Counted from the stretch's first letter, positions 34,906-42,890 are shown. The stretch is 64,000 bases of DNA from Castellaniella sp040276065 (GCF_040276065.1 NZ_JBELOI010000004.1:62001-126000); one strand, 5' to 3'. Translations and numbers: made by a program. The notes: generated by a model from the sequence alone, not told the origin.

Positions 34906-35763
34906 TCAGCCCGCCATTTTCTGTACACCGAGCTTCTGGGCCTCCTGGTCGAAGGAGAGGCGGATCTCGTCGCGCAGCATCTCGTAGATACGCCGCCGCG
35001 TGTCGACGAATTCCGGACGGCTGACGATGTCGGGGGTCCGCGGACCCGCGATCGGATTGGTGATGATCTCTTTCACGCGGCCCGGATACGCCGTGATGAC
35101 GCAGATCCGGTCGCCAAGCAGCAAGGCCTCGTCCAGGTCGTGGGTGACGAACAGGATCGTGGTGCCGTCCTTGCGCGACACCTGCAGTGTCAGCTCCTGC
35201 ATCATGTAGCGGGTCTGGCTGTCGAGCGCGCCGAAGGGCTCGTCCATCAGCATCACCTTGGGCTGGTTCACCAGCACCCGCGCGATGCCCACGCGCTGCT
35301 GCATCCCGCCCGACAGCTGCTTCGGATACTTGCGCTCGAATCCGGCCAGGCCGACCAACTGCAGGTATTCGCGTGCTTTCTCCTGGCGTGTCTTCTTGTC
35401 GACGCCACGCACCTTCAGGCCATACTCGACGTTCTGCAATACGTTGAGCCAGGGGAACAGCACGTAGCGCTGGAAGACGACGCCGCGCTCCTGGCCCGCG
35501 CCGACGATGGGCTCGCCATCGAGCTGGACCGATCCCGACGAGGCGCGAAGGAATCCGGCAATCACGTTCAGTATCGTCGACTTGCCGCAGCCCGAGGGGC
35601 CCAACAAGCAGACGAACTCGCCAGGCTCGACCATCAGGTTGAAGGAATCAACTGCCTTGACGGGGCCGTGGGGCGAGGGATACTGGACCGTCAGGTTCCT
35701 GGCGTCGATGCGGCCCTGGCCATTTCCGGCTGGCTGGCCGGGCAAGGTTTTCGTCATCATCAC
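34906..35763 (-). CDS. ABC transporter ATP-binding protein (SsuB/TauB-like)
   Basis: 285 residues. Walker A GPSGCGKST, Q-loop VFQRYVLFPW, signature LSGGMQQRV, Walker B VMLMDEPFGALD and the switch His (FVTHDLDEA) are all intact. It powers the importer made of the permease at 35771 (7 bp away) and the NMT1-type binding protein at 32383. Three consecutive ATG codons make the exact start uncertain by 2 residues. Confidence 0.92.
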   Translation of the reverse strand: MMMTKTLPGQPAGNGQGRIDARNLTVQYPSPHGPVKAVDSFNLMVEPGEFVCLLGPSGCGKSTILNVIAGFLRASSGSVQLDGEPIVGAGQERGVVFQRYVLFPWLNVLQNVEYGLKVRGVDKKTRQEKAREYLQLVGLAGFERKYPKQLSGGMQQRVGIARVLVNQPKVMLMDEPFGALDSQTRYMMQELTLQVSRKDGTTILFVTHDLDEALLLGDRICVITAYPGRVKEIITNPIAGPRTPDIVSRPEFVDTRRRIYEMLRDEIRLSFDQEAQKLGVQKMAG

Positions 35764-35770
35764 GTCCCCC

Positions 35771-36580
35771 TCAGTTGACCCAGAACAGCAGAGTCCTGCT
35801 GGTGACCTTGTGGAACACCCAGTCGGCGACCGCGCCCAGGACGCCCAGCATCAGCAGCCCCACCAGCATCTGGTCGGCGCGGAAAATCAGGTGCGACTGC
35901 TCGATCCGGTAGCCCAGGCCGGCTGATGCGCCCGTCATCTCGGCGGCGACCAGCACGATGAATGCGACCCCGATGCCAAAGCGCAGCCCCGCCACGATGA
36001 ACGGCAAGGCGGCCGGCAGCACGATGCCGAAGAATATCTGCCGTGCGTTGGCGCCCAGGCACCGGGCCGCCCGCAGATAATCCGTATCCACGGTACCGAC
36101 GCCGACATGCGTGTTGAGCCACACGGGGAAGAAGGCGCCGTAGGCAATCAGGAACACCTTGGGTGTTTCGCCCAGGCCGAACCAGAGCGTCGCCAGCGGC
36201 ACGAAGGCGATCGAGGGAATGGGCCGGAACAGCTGGATGATGGGCTCGAACAGGCGTCGGCACCAAGCCGTATGTCCAGTGAGCAATCCCAGGATGATCG
36301 CCACCGCGGACCCCAGGAAGAAACCCATCAGCGAGCGACGCACACTGGCGATGGTGTCGTTCACCAGCATGCCGCTGTCGAGCATTGCCAACAGCGAGGC
36401 GAACACCTGGCTCGGCGGCGGAACGAAGCGGGCATTGATCAGCTGATAACGCGAGGCCAGCTCCCAAAGCAGGAAGAACAAAGCGATGGAGCCGATGGGC
36501 TGCAGCCGGTGAATGAAACGCATGAGATTCAGTCGCGGCATGGGGGCCTCCGAGGCAGTCATTTCCAGATTTCTAGCCAT
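35771..36580 (-). CDS. ABC transporter permease (SsuC/TauC-like)
   Basis: 269 residues, about six membrane segments, with the EAA-type coupling loop around DYLRAARCLGANARQIF. The start at 36580 gives a normal family length; the reading frame stays open up to 36811 but that part is low-complexity and lies over an operator, so it is taken as untranslated leader. It is the first gene of the operon permease-ATPase-amidohydrolase-binding protein-dehydrogenase. Confidence 0.9.
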   Translation of the reverse strand: MARNLEMTASEAPMPRLNLMRFIHRLQPIGSIALFFLLWELASRYQLINARFVPPPSQVFASLLAMLDSGMLVNDTIASVRRSLMGFFLGSAVAIILGLLTGHTAWCRRLFEPIIQLFRPIPSIAFVPLATLWFGLGETPKVFLIAYGAFFPVWLNTHVGVGTVDTDYLRAARCLGANARQIFFGIVLPAALPFIVAGLRFGIGVAFIVLVAAEMTGASAGLGYRIEQSHLIFRADQMLVGLLMLGVLGAVADWVFHKVTSRTLLFWVN

Positions 36581-36799
36581 GGTGTCGTCCGATGAGGCCG
36601 GGCTGTGGGCCGGCGCTTGCGGTGGATACAGTCGACGTGCCTGCAGCGGCCGCGTCGAAGCGTCGAGGTGGCTGAATAAGCCACTGCTGGCACGTGGCCG
36701 CTGCTGGGCGGCGCGGTGTACAGACCGTGGCTCTGATGGGAGCCTCTGAAGTTCAGTGCCGAGTGGATCGACAGCCGGCATTGTTATGAAAGGAACGAA

Positions 36800-36813
36800 T
36801 TTTGAATACAAAT
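36800..36813. promoter_or_regulatory. GntR-type operator, site 3 (imperfect)
   Basis: TTTTGAATACAAAT, two mismatched pairs relative to the perfect palindrome, 220 bp upstream of the permease start. No -10 adjoins it, so it would be an auxiliary or leader site. Confidence 0.45.
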
Positions 36814-36857
36814 TATCTTAGCAAGCTGGAGTGGCCCGTATACCCGGGCTAACCCTA

Positions 36858-36893
36858 TATCGTGAGCAATATAGTAAGCAGGCGTCACGATAA
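36858..36893. repeat. 8-bp inverted repeat TATCGTGA / TCACGATA in the permease leader
   Basis: Perfect arms separated by 20 nt, with a nested CTATAT...ATATAG pair at 36855-36874. It could be an operator for a second regulator or an RNA stem. No relation to the GntR-type palindrome is evident. Confidence 0.4.
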
Positions 36894-36998
36894 TAGGACA
36901 TATGAATCGATCATCCCAATCCGACTAATGTGTTCATGCTGATCAATGCGGCTTCTTTGAATCGTCTGGAAATAACCTCTTACTCGGTTAATTTTTGA

Positions 36999-37012
36999 TT
37001 TTGAATTCGATT
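36999..37012. promoter_or_regulatory. GntR-type operator, site 4 (half-degenerate)
   Basis: TTTTGAATTCGATT keeps one full half-site and the GAATTC centre. It lies upstream of site 3 on the same minus-strand unit and is the weakest of the eight copies. Confidence 0.35.
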
Positions 37013-37020
37013 TACGCTAT

Positions 37021-37121
37021 TTCGTAGCCACGGCGGACAGGATTTCATCGCGGGCTTGGTGCCGGTCCATCACCGAGCCGAAGGCCGTGCGCATCGCCAA
37101 CAGGCCCGCCGCGGGCCATCC
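37021..37121 (-). pseudogene. Possible 3' gene remnant in frame behind the BMP-type ATPase stop
   Basis: After the ATPase TGA at 37122 the same frame runs on for 33 codons (WPAAGLLAMRTAFGSV ... ILSAVATK) to a TAG at 37021, with the high third-position GC of real genes here. Immediately beyond, the sequence turns AT-rich. It could be the tail of a deleted gene, a short downstream gene starting at an ATG within it, or chance. The family is not recognised. Confidence 0.3.
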
Positions 37122-38687
37122 TCAGATCGCCATGGCCGCCGCGACCGGCGCGCCACTGTCGGGTGATATGCCGGCCATCAGCATCCCCAGTGTTTCGGGG
37201 CAGTACTTGCCGGGTGAGAGCGAGCCCACCAGCCGCCCGTTGTAGAGCACCAGGATGCGGGTGGACAGTTCCATGAGCTCGTCGAGATCGCTGGAGATGA
37301 GCAATACCCCTGCCCCGTCCTCGGCCGCATGCACCAGGCGGCTGCGCACGTAGGCGGTGGCGGCGAAATCGAGCCCACGCGAAGGTTCGTGCGCGATGAT
37401 CAGCTTGGGATTGGTGGAGAGCTCGCGGCCGATGACCACTTTCTGCTGGTTGCCGCCGGAGAGGAATTTGATCCGTATACCGACCGACTGTGCCCGCACG
37501 TCGAACTCGCCCATGCAATGGCGGGCGAAATCGTCGATCTCCTTGCGGTTGAGGATGCCGTAGCGGGAAAACTTGGTGCTGCCTTCCCGGCCCAGGATCA
37601 GGTTGGCAGCCAGGTCCATGTCGCCAACAATGGCGTGGGTGTGCCGGTCCTCGGGGATGTTGGCGATCCCGCGGGCGCGACGCTGCGAGGTCTCGAGCGC
37701 CCCGATGTCGGTGCCCTGCAGCCGGATGGTGCCAGCGTCGGGCCGGCGCAGGCCCAGGATGACCTCCACCAGCTCGGACTGGCCGTTACCCACGACGCCA
37801 GCGATGCCGACGATCTCGCCCTCGCACACCCGCAGGTTGACACGGTCGAGCACCGGGACGCCGGCGGAGTGCATCGACACGTCGGCAAGCTCGATCACCG
37901 GCGTATCGCAGTCGTTGACCCGCGGCTGATGCACGGCGGCGATCTCTTGCTTGACCATCATCGAAGCGATCTCGCTCGTGCTGGCCTCGCCCTTGGAGAC
38001 CGTCGCGACACGCTTCCCGCCGCGTAGCACCGTGATCGTGTCGGCAAACTCGGTGGCATGCTCGAGCTTGTGTGTGATCAGGATCACGGCGTAGCCTAGT
38101 TCGCGCAACTGGACCAGCGTTTGCAGCAAGCGCTCGGTCTGCTGGGGAATCAGCACGGCGGTCGGTTCGTCAAGGATCAGGATCTTGGCGCCCTGGTACA
38201 GCATTTTCAGAATTTCCACCTGCTGGCGTTCCCCCACCGCCAGTTCCCCCACCGGGCGATCCGGATGCAGCTTGAACCCCAGGCTTTCCTGCAGTTCTTG
38301 CAGCTTGTTCCGGAACTTTGCCCAATCGGGCGCCAGATCCGCCCACCCGAGCGTGGGCATGACGATGTTATCGAGCACGGAATGCTCCATCACCAGGGAA
38401 AAATGTTGATGGACCATTCCGACGTGATGCGCGATCGCCTTGCGGGTATTCCAATGCGCCGTCACATCCCGACCATCGAGCAGGATGCGGCCCGAGGTCG
38501 GTTGATACGTCCCGAACAGCACCTTCATCAGGGTGGTCTTGCCGGCGCCGTTTTCCCCCACCAACGCATGGATTTCACCAAGCCTCAGGGCCAGGCTGAC
38601 ATCGTCAAGCGCCTTGAGCTCGCCAAAGGCCTTGGTGATGCTTTCCAGCCTGACGGCCACATCCTGGTCGATCGCGGAATCACTCAT
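37122..38687 (-). CDS. ABC importer ATPase, two-domain, BMP/nucleoside type
   Basis: 521 residues, two fused ATPase domains as in NupA/YufO and RbsA. Domain 1: Walker A GENGAGKTT, signature LAVGERQQVE, Walker B ILILDEPTAVL. Domain 2 has the family-typical degenerate Walker A (GVVGNGQSE) with signature LSGGNQQKV and IIAHEPSRGLD. It drives the two permeases at 39771 and 40667, with the BMP binding protein at 38696 only 8 bp away. The likely cargo is a nucleoside or purine-type compound. Confidence 0.92.
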   Translation of the reverse strand: MSDSAIDQDVAVRLESITKAFGELKALDDVSLALRLGEIHALVGENGAGKTTLMKVLFGTYQPTSGRILLDGRDVTAHWNTRKAIAHHVGMVHQHFSLVMEHSVLDNIVMPTLGWADLAPDWAKFRNKLQELQESLGFKLHPDRPVGELAVGERQQVEILKMLYQGAKILILDEPTAVLIPQQTERLLQTLVQLRELGYAVILITHKLEHATEFADTITVLRGGKRVATVSKGEASTSEIASMMVKQEIAAVHQPRVNDCDTPVIELADVSMHSAGVPVLDRVNLRVCEGEIVGIAGVVGNGQSELVEVILGLRRPDAGTIRLQGTDIGALETSQRRARGIANIPEDRHTHAIVGDMDLAANLILGREGSTKFSRYGILNRKEIDDFARHCMGEFDVRAQSVGIRIKFLSGGNQQKVVIGRELSTNPKLIIAHEPSRGLDFAATAYVRSRLVHAAEDGAGVLLISSDLDELMELSTRILVLYNGRLVGSLSPGKYCPETLGMLMAGISPDSGAPVAAAMAI

Positions 38688-38695
38688 GGGATGCC

Positions 38696-39709
38696 TTACT
38701 TCTTCACTTCGTGACGCACGACGGGGATTTTCAGGTCGCCCGACCGATAGCGGTGGATGCTGTCTTCGATCTTGGCGATCCGGTCCGCGCTCAGAAGTTT
38801 TTCATTCAAGGGCATGACGGTGAAGCTGTCGACGCCGAAGATATTGATCTTGGGCTCGACCTTGCCGGATTGAACCTCCTTGGCCAGCGCGTCGTACCAC
38901 TGGTCCATGCCCAGCAACACGCTGGTGAGGACCGTGTTCGGCTCATCGGCCGACCAATCGGTCGCATAACCGACGAACTTGGCCTTGCTCGTCTTGGCCG
39001 CGTCGAGGATTCCCAGCGTGCCATCGCCGGCATTGCCGATGATCACGTCGGCGCCCCGACGGATTTGCAGGTCGGTGACTTCACGGGCGCGCGGCACGTC
39101 GGTCCAGTTGCCCGAAAATGCGTAAGACGGCTCCACATCCGGCGCGACGGCCTTGGCGCCCTCCACGATGCCGCTCCACATGTCCTCGACGGCCTTCACT
39201 GCCAGGCCCGCGACGAAACCGATCTTTTTGCTGTCGGTCGCCTGCCCGGCCACCAGCCCGTTCAGCACACCATAGGAAAAGAAGTCGGGCGCATAGGCCA
39301 CCACGTTCTCGGATTTCGGCAAGCTGTCGGTGGTGGACAGCATCGCGAACACGGTCTTGGGATACTTGGGCGCGACGGCGTTCCAGGCGCGAATCTGCCC
39401 GCTGGATGTGAAGATCACCACTTGGTAGCCGGCCTCGCCATAGCGTTCGGCGGTCCTTTCCATTTGCGGGAACGGCACGCCTTCGGCGATGTCCACATCC
39501 CATCCGTACTCCTTGATCAGCTTTTGTGTGCCGTGGAAATGTCCACGGTCCCAGCCGTTCACGGAACCCGGGTTGTTCACTCCGAAAATGACCGCTGCCT
39601 TGATCTTGTCCTGCGCCACCGCCGGACTGGCGATCAGCGACCCCGCCACCGCCAGGCCGGCTGCCGCCACCATAAACTGATGCCGCGATTTTTTCAGAAA
39701 AGTAATCAT
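38696..39709 (-). CDS. BMP-family ABC substrate-binding protein (PnrA-like)
   Basis: 337 residues. A signal peptide runs over about residues 1-32 (hydrophobic core MVAAAGLAVAGSLIA, cleavage near AVAQ), then a BMP/PnrA fold: AAVIFGVNNPGSVNGWDRGH, ERYGEAGYQVVIFTSSG, ADVIIGNAGDGTLGILDAA. Members bind purine nucleosides or related bases. No lipobox is visible, so it is soluble periplasmic rather than a lipoprotein. It belongs with the permeases upstream and ATPase downstream. Confidence 0.92.
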   Translation of the reverse strand: MITFLKKSRHQFMVAAAGLAVAGSLIASPAVAQDKIKAAVIFGVNNPGSVNGWDRGHFHGTQKLIKEYGWDVDIAEGVPFPQMERTAERYGEAGYQVVIFTSSGQIRAWNAVAPKYPKTVFAMLSTTDSLPKSENVVAYAPDFFSYGVLNGLVAGQATDSKKIGFVAGLAVKAVEDMWSGIVEGAKAVAPDVEPSYAFSGNWTDVPRAREVTDLQIRRGADVIIGNAGDGTLGILDAAKTSKAKFVGYATDWSADEPNTVLTSVLLGMDQWYDALAKEVQSGKVEPKINIFGVDSFTVMPLNEKLLSADRIAKIEDSIHRYRSGDLKIPVVRHEVKK

Positions 39710-39770
39710 CGCTTGTCTCCTTGTGTCGTAAAACGACAAATGTGCACTACGTCAATCGCGCGCTTGTGCG

Positions 39771-40670
39771 TCAATCGCGCTCGTATGGCTGGGCGACCTC
39801 CCTTGGCCCGCGCCCGCCGCCCGTCATGCCCAGGACAATGATGGTCAAAATATAGGGAACCATCAGATAGAGATGAGAGTTGCCCCCCAGTACCTGTGCA
39901 TTCAAGCCCAAAACCTCGCCAACGCCGAACAGCAACCCGCCGAAGAAAGTCCAACCGGGATACCAACGACCGAAATACACCACGGCGAGCGCAATGAAAC
40001 CGCGCCCCGCCGTGATATTGGCGGAAAAACTGTGCACCCAGCCCACCGTGAGCGCGGCGCCGCCCAGGCCGGCCAATCCGCCGGCGATCGCCATCGCCAC
40101 GGTGCGCACCCGCAGCACGTCGAGGCCGGCCGAGGTGGCCGCCTCCACACTCTGGCCCACCGAACGCAGCATGAGGCCGGGCGCGCTATGGAACAGCAGG
40201 TAGGCCGCAATGATGAACAGCCCCGCGGCAAGCCACGCCAGCGGCGGCACCTGAAACAGGAAGGTCAATATTGGCTGATCGGCCGCCCACTCCGGCACCG
40301 CCCAAGCCATGCTGGGGCTGGAATTCTTGACCACGCCCGTCATGACCCGAAAGACGAAACTCGTCAAGCCCAGCGCAGCGATATTGAAGGCCAGGCCGAT
40401 CACTACCTGATCGGCCGGTACCCAGACAAAAAGCGCGGCGCAGAGCAACCCCGCCGTGATGCCGGCGGCCAGTCCACAAGCGATGCCGACCCAGGGATCG
40501 CCGAAATACGCGGCGCCCAGCATGCCGAACAGCGCACCGCACAGCATCACCCCCTCGACACATAGAAAGAGGATCCCGGCCAGTTCGGCGACCAGCACGC
40601 CCAGGGCGACGATGATCAGGGGCGTCGCGACGCGTAGCGCGGAAATGATGAATTCTGGATCGAGCATCAT
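39771..40670 (-). CDS. ABC importer permease 2 (BMP/nucleoside type)
   Basis: 299 residues, about eight to nine membrane helices, BPD_transp_2 family (LAGILFLCVEGVMLCGALFG; GLAFNIAALGLTSFVFR; GRGFIALAVVYFGRW). The start ATG at 40670 overlaps the stop of permease 1 (ATGA), the usual coupling of paired permeases in these systems. It forms a heterodimeric channel with the 40667 gene product. Confidence 0.92.
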   Translation of the reverse strand: MMLDPEFIISALRVATPLIIVALGVLVAELAGILFLCVEGVMLCGALFGMLGAAYFGDPWVGIACGLAAGITAGLLCAALFVWVPADQVVIGLAFNIAALGLTSFVFRVMTGVVKNSSPSMAWAVPEWAADQPILTFLFQVPPLAWLAAGLFIIAAYLLFHSAPGLMLRSVGQSVEAATSAGLDVLRVRTVAMAIAGGLAGLGGAALTVGWVHSFSANITAGRGFIALAVVYFGRWYPGWTFFGGLLFGVGEVLGLNAQVLGGNSHLYLMVPYILTIIVLGMTGGGRGPREVAQPYERD

Positions 40671-41710
40671 CGGCCGGCTCCTGAGGTCGAAAATTTTCGG
40701 AACGTGCGCGTCGAGCTCAGCACCAGCATCACCAACACGGGCACGGATTGCAACAAATAGACCAACGAGGACGGCAAACCAGTCAAGGCCTGCATGTGGC
40801 GCCCGCCGATCTCGAGTCCCGCCAAGAGCAGTGCGGCGAAAATCGCACCGATCGGCGTGCGCCCCATCAGTGCCACCAGAATGCCGAGAAAGCCCCAATC
40901 CTTGGCCCAGCCTTCAGCGACCTGGAAAATGACGCCCATCACCTGGATGCCGCCTGCAATGCCACCGATGGCACCCGCCAGCAGGACGGCTTTCATCAAG
41001 GTCGGGCCGGTATGCATGCCCAGCGCCTCAGAGGCTTTCGGGTTGCCGCCCAAGGCCTCGAGCCGGAAACCGAACACGGTGCTGCGCAAGACCCAACTGG
41101 CCAGCACGATGAGCACAATGGCCAGGTGGACGCCCACGTGCACCCCGAAGATCGACAGGCGGTATTGCTCGGGGATGAGATTGGATTCAGCGAAAAACGA
41201 TCCGGGTGCCTGTAGCGGCCCGGTGATCATGGCGTAGGTGAACTCCAGCGCGACGAAATCCAGCATCACGGTGGTCACCACCTCGCTCGCGCCCCGCCGC
41301 GTCTTCAGCAGATAGGCCGGCGCGATCAGCACAGCCCCGGCCAGCGCCGAGGCGAGCAACGCCAGGGGGATCAAGAGAAATGCAGGCAGGGCCATGGTAG
41401 TGGCCATGAACACCGCCGTCAGCGCGCCAAGCTGCAGGTGACCCTGGGCGCCGATATTGAAAAAGCCCGCCTTGAACGGAATAAGGAACGCCAGGGCACA
41501 CAGCGCCAGCGGTGTGGCCTCGATGATGATCTCGATGATCGCCTGGCGGCTGCCGACCATCCCCTGCCCCAGGGCCAGCAGTGCCGTTCCGGCATCGCCG
41601 CCCACCCATTCGACGAGGCCCGCCACCAGCAGCGTCCCGATCAGGAGCGACACCAGGATGTTGCCCAGATTGCACAAGAATTGAAAGCCGTCGATGCGCA
41701 TGGTCGTCAT
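40667..41710 (-). CDS. ABC importer permease 1 (BMP/nucleoside type)
   Basis: 347 residues, about ten membrane segments, BPD_transp_2 family (FKAGFFNIGAQGHLQLGAL; RTPIGAIFAALLLAGLE). It is the first gene of the minus-strand operon permease-permease-BMP-ATPase. The start was placed at 41710 (MTTMRIDGF); 41701 is equally possible. Operator/promoter at 41849-41870 lies about 140 bp upstream. Confidence 0.9.
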   Translation of the reverse strand: MTTMRIDGFQFLCNLGNILVSLLIGTLLVAGLVEWVGGDAGTALLALGQGMVGSRQAIIEIIIEATPLALCALAFLIPFKAGFFNIGAQGHLQLGALTAVFMATTMALPAFLLIPLALLASALAGAVLIAPAYLLKTRRGASEVVTTVMLDFVALEFTYAMITGPLQAPGSFFAESNLIPEQYRLSIFGVHVGVHLAIVLIVLASWVLRSTVFGFRLEALGGNPKASEALGMHTGPTLMKAVLLAGAIGGIAGGIQVMGVIFQVAEGWAKDWGFLGILVALMGRTPIGAIFAALLLAGLEIGGRHMQALTGLPSSLVYLLQSVPVLVMLVLSSTRTFRKFSTSGAGR

Positions 41711-41848
41711 TGTCCTCGCGGGCGGCGTTGTGCCGAAACGAGGTCGGGAAACCGGCATCCAGATGATCGGGCCCCCACTCGAGTCGACTGCGCCACTGGT
41801 ACGGACGAAACTGCAAAATCTTTGTATAAGTGCATCACCATGGCTTTA

Positions 41849-41870
41849 AATTTAATTTTGAATTCAAAAT
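41849..41870 (-). promoter_or_regulatory. Promoter of the BMP transporter operon with operator site 5
   Basis: A perfect 16-bp palindrome ATTTTGAATTCAAAAT (41855-41870). The core ends 1 nt before TAAATT (41854-41849 on the minus strand), a 4/6 match to -10. It has the same geometry as the promoters at 31189 and 41984. Confidence 0.65.
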
Positions 41871-41968
41871 CACCAAAGAACGTCGTGCCCCATTTTCCAC
41901 ATCCAAATGCCGGGGTTCCCCCTGCCTGTCCACCCGGACAATCGTTTCGCAATGGCTGACGATAAACA

Positions 41969-41989
41969 TTTTGCATGCAAAAATATACT
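41969..41989 (+). promoter_or_regulatory. Promoter of the GntR gene with operator site 6
   Basis: A perfect 14-bp palindrome TTTTGCATGCAAAA (41969-41982), 1 nt, then -10 TATACT (41984-41989). It points toward the regulator gene, giving autoregulation. The leader would be about 180 nt and contains two further operators. Confidence 0.65.
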
Positions 41990-42043
41990 GCCACACTCGG
42001 GGTTTTCCCGATTCTTAATCAGTACTTATGGATAGCAATAGGC

Positions 42044-42057
42044 TTTTGCATGCAAAA
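42044..42057. promoter_or_regulatory. GntR-type operator, site 7 (perfect palindrome)
   Basis: TTTTGCATGCAAAA, identical to site 6 and 75 bp downstream of it, inside the predicted leader of the regulator mRNA. No -10 adjoins it. Confidence 0.6.
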
Positions 42058-42167
42058 TAGTGACTCGCTGCAACCGCACCAGGCGTCGTGTGAAGTCTTC
42101 ACGGAGTTTTGATGGCCCGCGAATGGCCCCAGCGGGACGTCGTCCCAATGGCCCAGAAAGGAAAGTT

Positions 42168-42181
42168 TTTTGCATGCAAGA
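42168..42181. promoter_or_regulatory. GntR-type operator, site 8, spanning the regulator's start codon
   Basis: TTTTGCATGCAAGA, one position off the perfect palindrome; its central ATG is the proposed start codon at 42174. An AAAGGAAAG ribosome-binding site lies just upstream (about 42157-42165). Binding here would act as a transcriptional roadblock. Confidence 0.5.
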
Positions 42182-42890
42182 CATCTATCTCCAGACAGAG
42201 CAGGAGGCGCCTGCCTCTCTTTCCAGGGTCGCCAGGCTGCGGCTCCATGAAGCCGTCGTCGAGCGCCTGCGTAACTCGATCATTGAGGGCGCACTGGCGC
42301 CGGGCGTCAAGCTCAACGAGCGCGAGCTGTGCGAAACGCTCGCGATCTCGCGCACGCCCTTGCGTGAGGCCCTGAAGGTGCTCGCCGCCGAGGGCCTGGT
42401 CGACATCGTCCCCAATCGAGGTGCCTCGGTGGCGGAAATGTCTGCAGCCGAGATCCGCGAGATATTCGAGCTCATGAGCGGACTCGAAGCCTTTTCCGGG
42501 GAGCTCGCCTGCGCGCGCATCCGCCCCGACGAACTCGCCGAACTCAAGGCCCTGCACTACGCCATGCTGGCCTGTCATGCTCGCCAGGATCTGCCCGGAT
42601 ACTATGCCAAGAACCGCCAGATCCACGACAGCATCAATCTCGCGGCGCGCAATAGCGCACTGCGCCAGACCTACCTGACCGTCAATCGACGCCTCCAGGC
42701 CCTGCGCTTCCGCTCCAATTACCAACCCGCCAAATGGGAAAAGGCGATTCAGGAGCACAGCGAAATGATCGAAGCACTGGAAGCGCGCGATGGCCGCCGG
42801 CTCAGCGAGATCCTGCGCCGGCACCTGCTGGAAAAGCGCGATGCAGTCCTGCAGCTCGGTGCCACGCACCGCGCGGCCGGCTCCGAGTAG
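42174..42890 (+). CDS. GntR-family transcription regulator, FCD subfamily
   Basis: 238 residues. N-terminal winged HTH (about 18-80: LHEAVVERLRNSIIEGALAPG, NERELCETLAISRTPLREALKVLAAEGLVDIVPNRG). The C-terminal all-helical FCD ligand domain (about 88-225) has the metal-binding His/Asp pattern, e.g. NRQIHDSI and EHSEMIEAL. It is divergent from the catabolic island and is the likely regulator acting on the eight palindromes. The effector is unknown; for FCD proteins it is often an organic acid of the pathway. The start at 42174 is set by the AAAGGAAAG site. Confidence 0.92.
   Translation: MQDIYLQTEQEAPASLSRVARLRLHEAVVERLRNSIIEGALAPGVKLNERELCETLAISRTPLREALKVLAAEGLVDIVPNRGASVAEMSAAEIREIFELMSGLEAFSGELACARIRPDELAELKALHYAMLACHARQDLPGYYAKNRQIHDSINLAARNSALRQTYLTVNRRLQALRFRSNYQPAKWEKAIQEHSEMIEALEARDGRRLSEILRRHLLEKRDAVLQLGATHRAAGSE

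Larger units (their letters stand above)
36581..37121. other. 541-bp intergenic leader region with operators, a dyad and a possible gene remnant
   Basis: The 3' part (36581-36811) is probably the 5' leader of the permease transcript. 36800-36813 and 36999-37012 are imperfect copies of the island operator. 36858-36893 holds an 8-bp inverted repeat. 37021-37121 continues in the frame of the upstream ATPase gene after its stop for 33 GC-rich, coding-like codons. The middle (36800-37020) is markedly AT-rich. No RNA gene was recognised. Confidence 0.6.
41711..42173. other. 463-bp divergent regulatory region between permease operon and GntR gene
   Basis: AT-rich gap carrying four copies of the island palindrome: one on the permease side (41855-41870) and three on the GntR side (41969, 42044, 42168). 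Two candidate promoters point outward, each with the operator core 1 nt before its -10. No ORF or RNA of its own is supported. Confidence 0.7.

Noticed and set aside
21578..42890. The island as a recently inserted mobile element
   Set aside because: No integrase, transposase, tRNA target or flanking direct repeat was seen, and its genes have the same high-GC codon style as the flanks; only the regulatory gaps are AT-rich.
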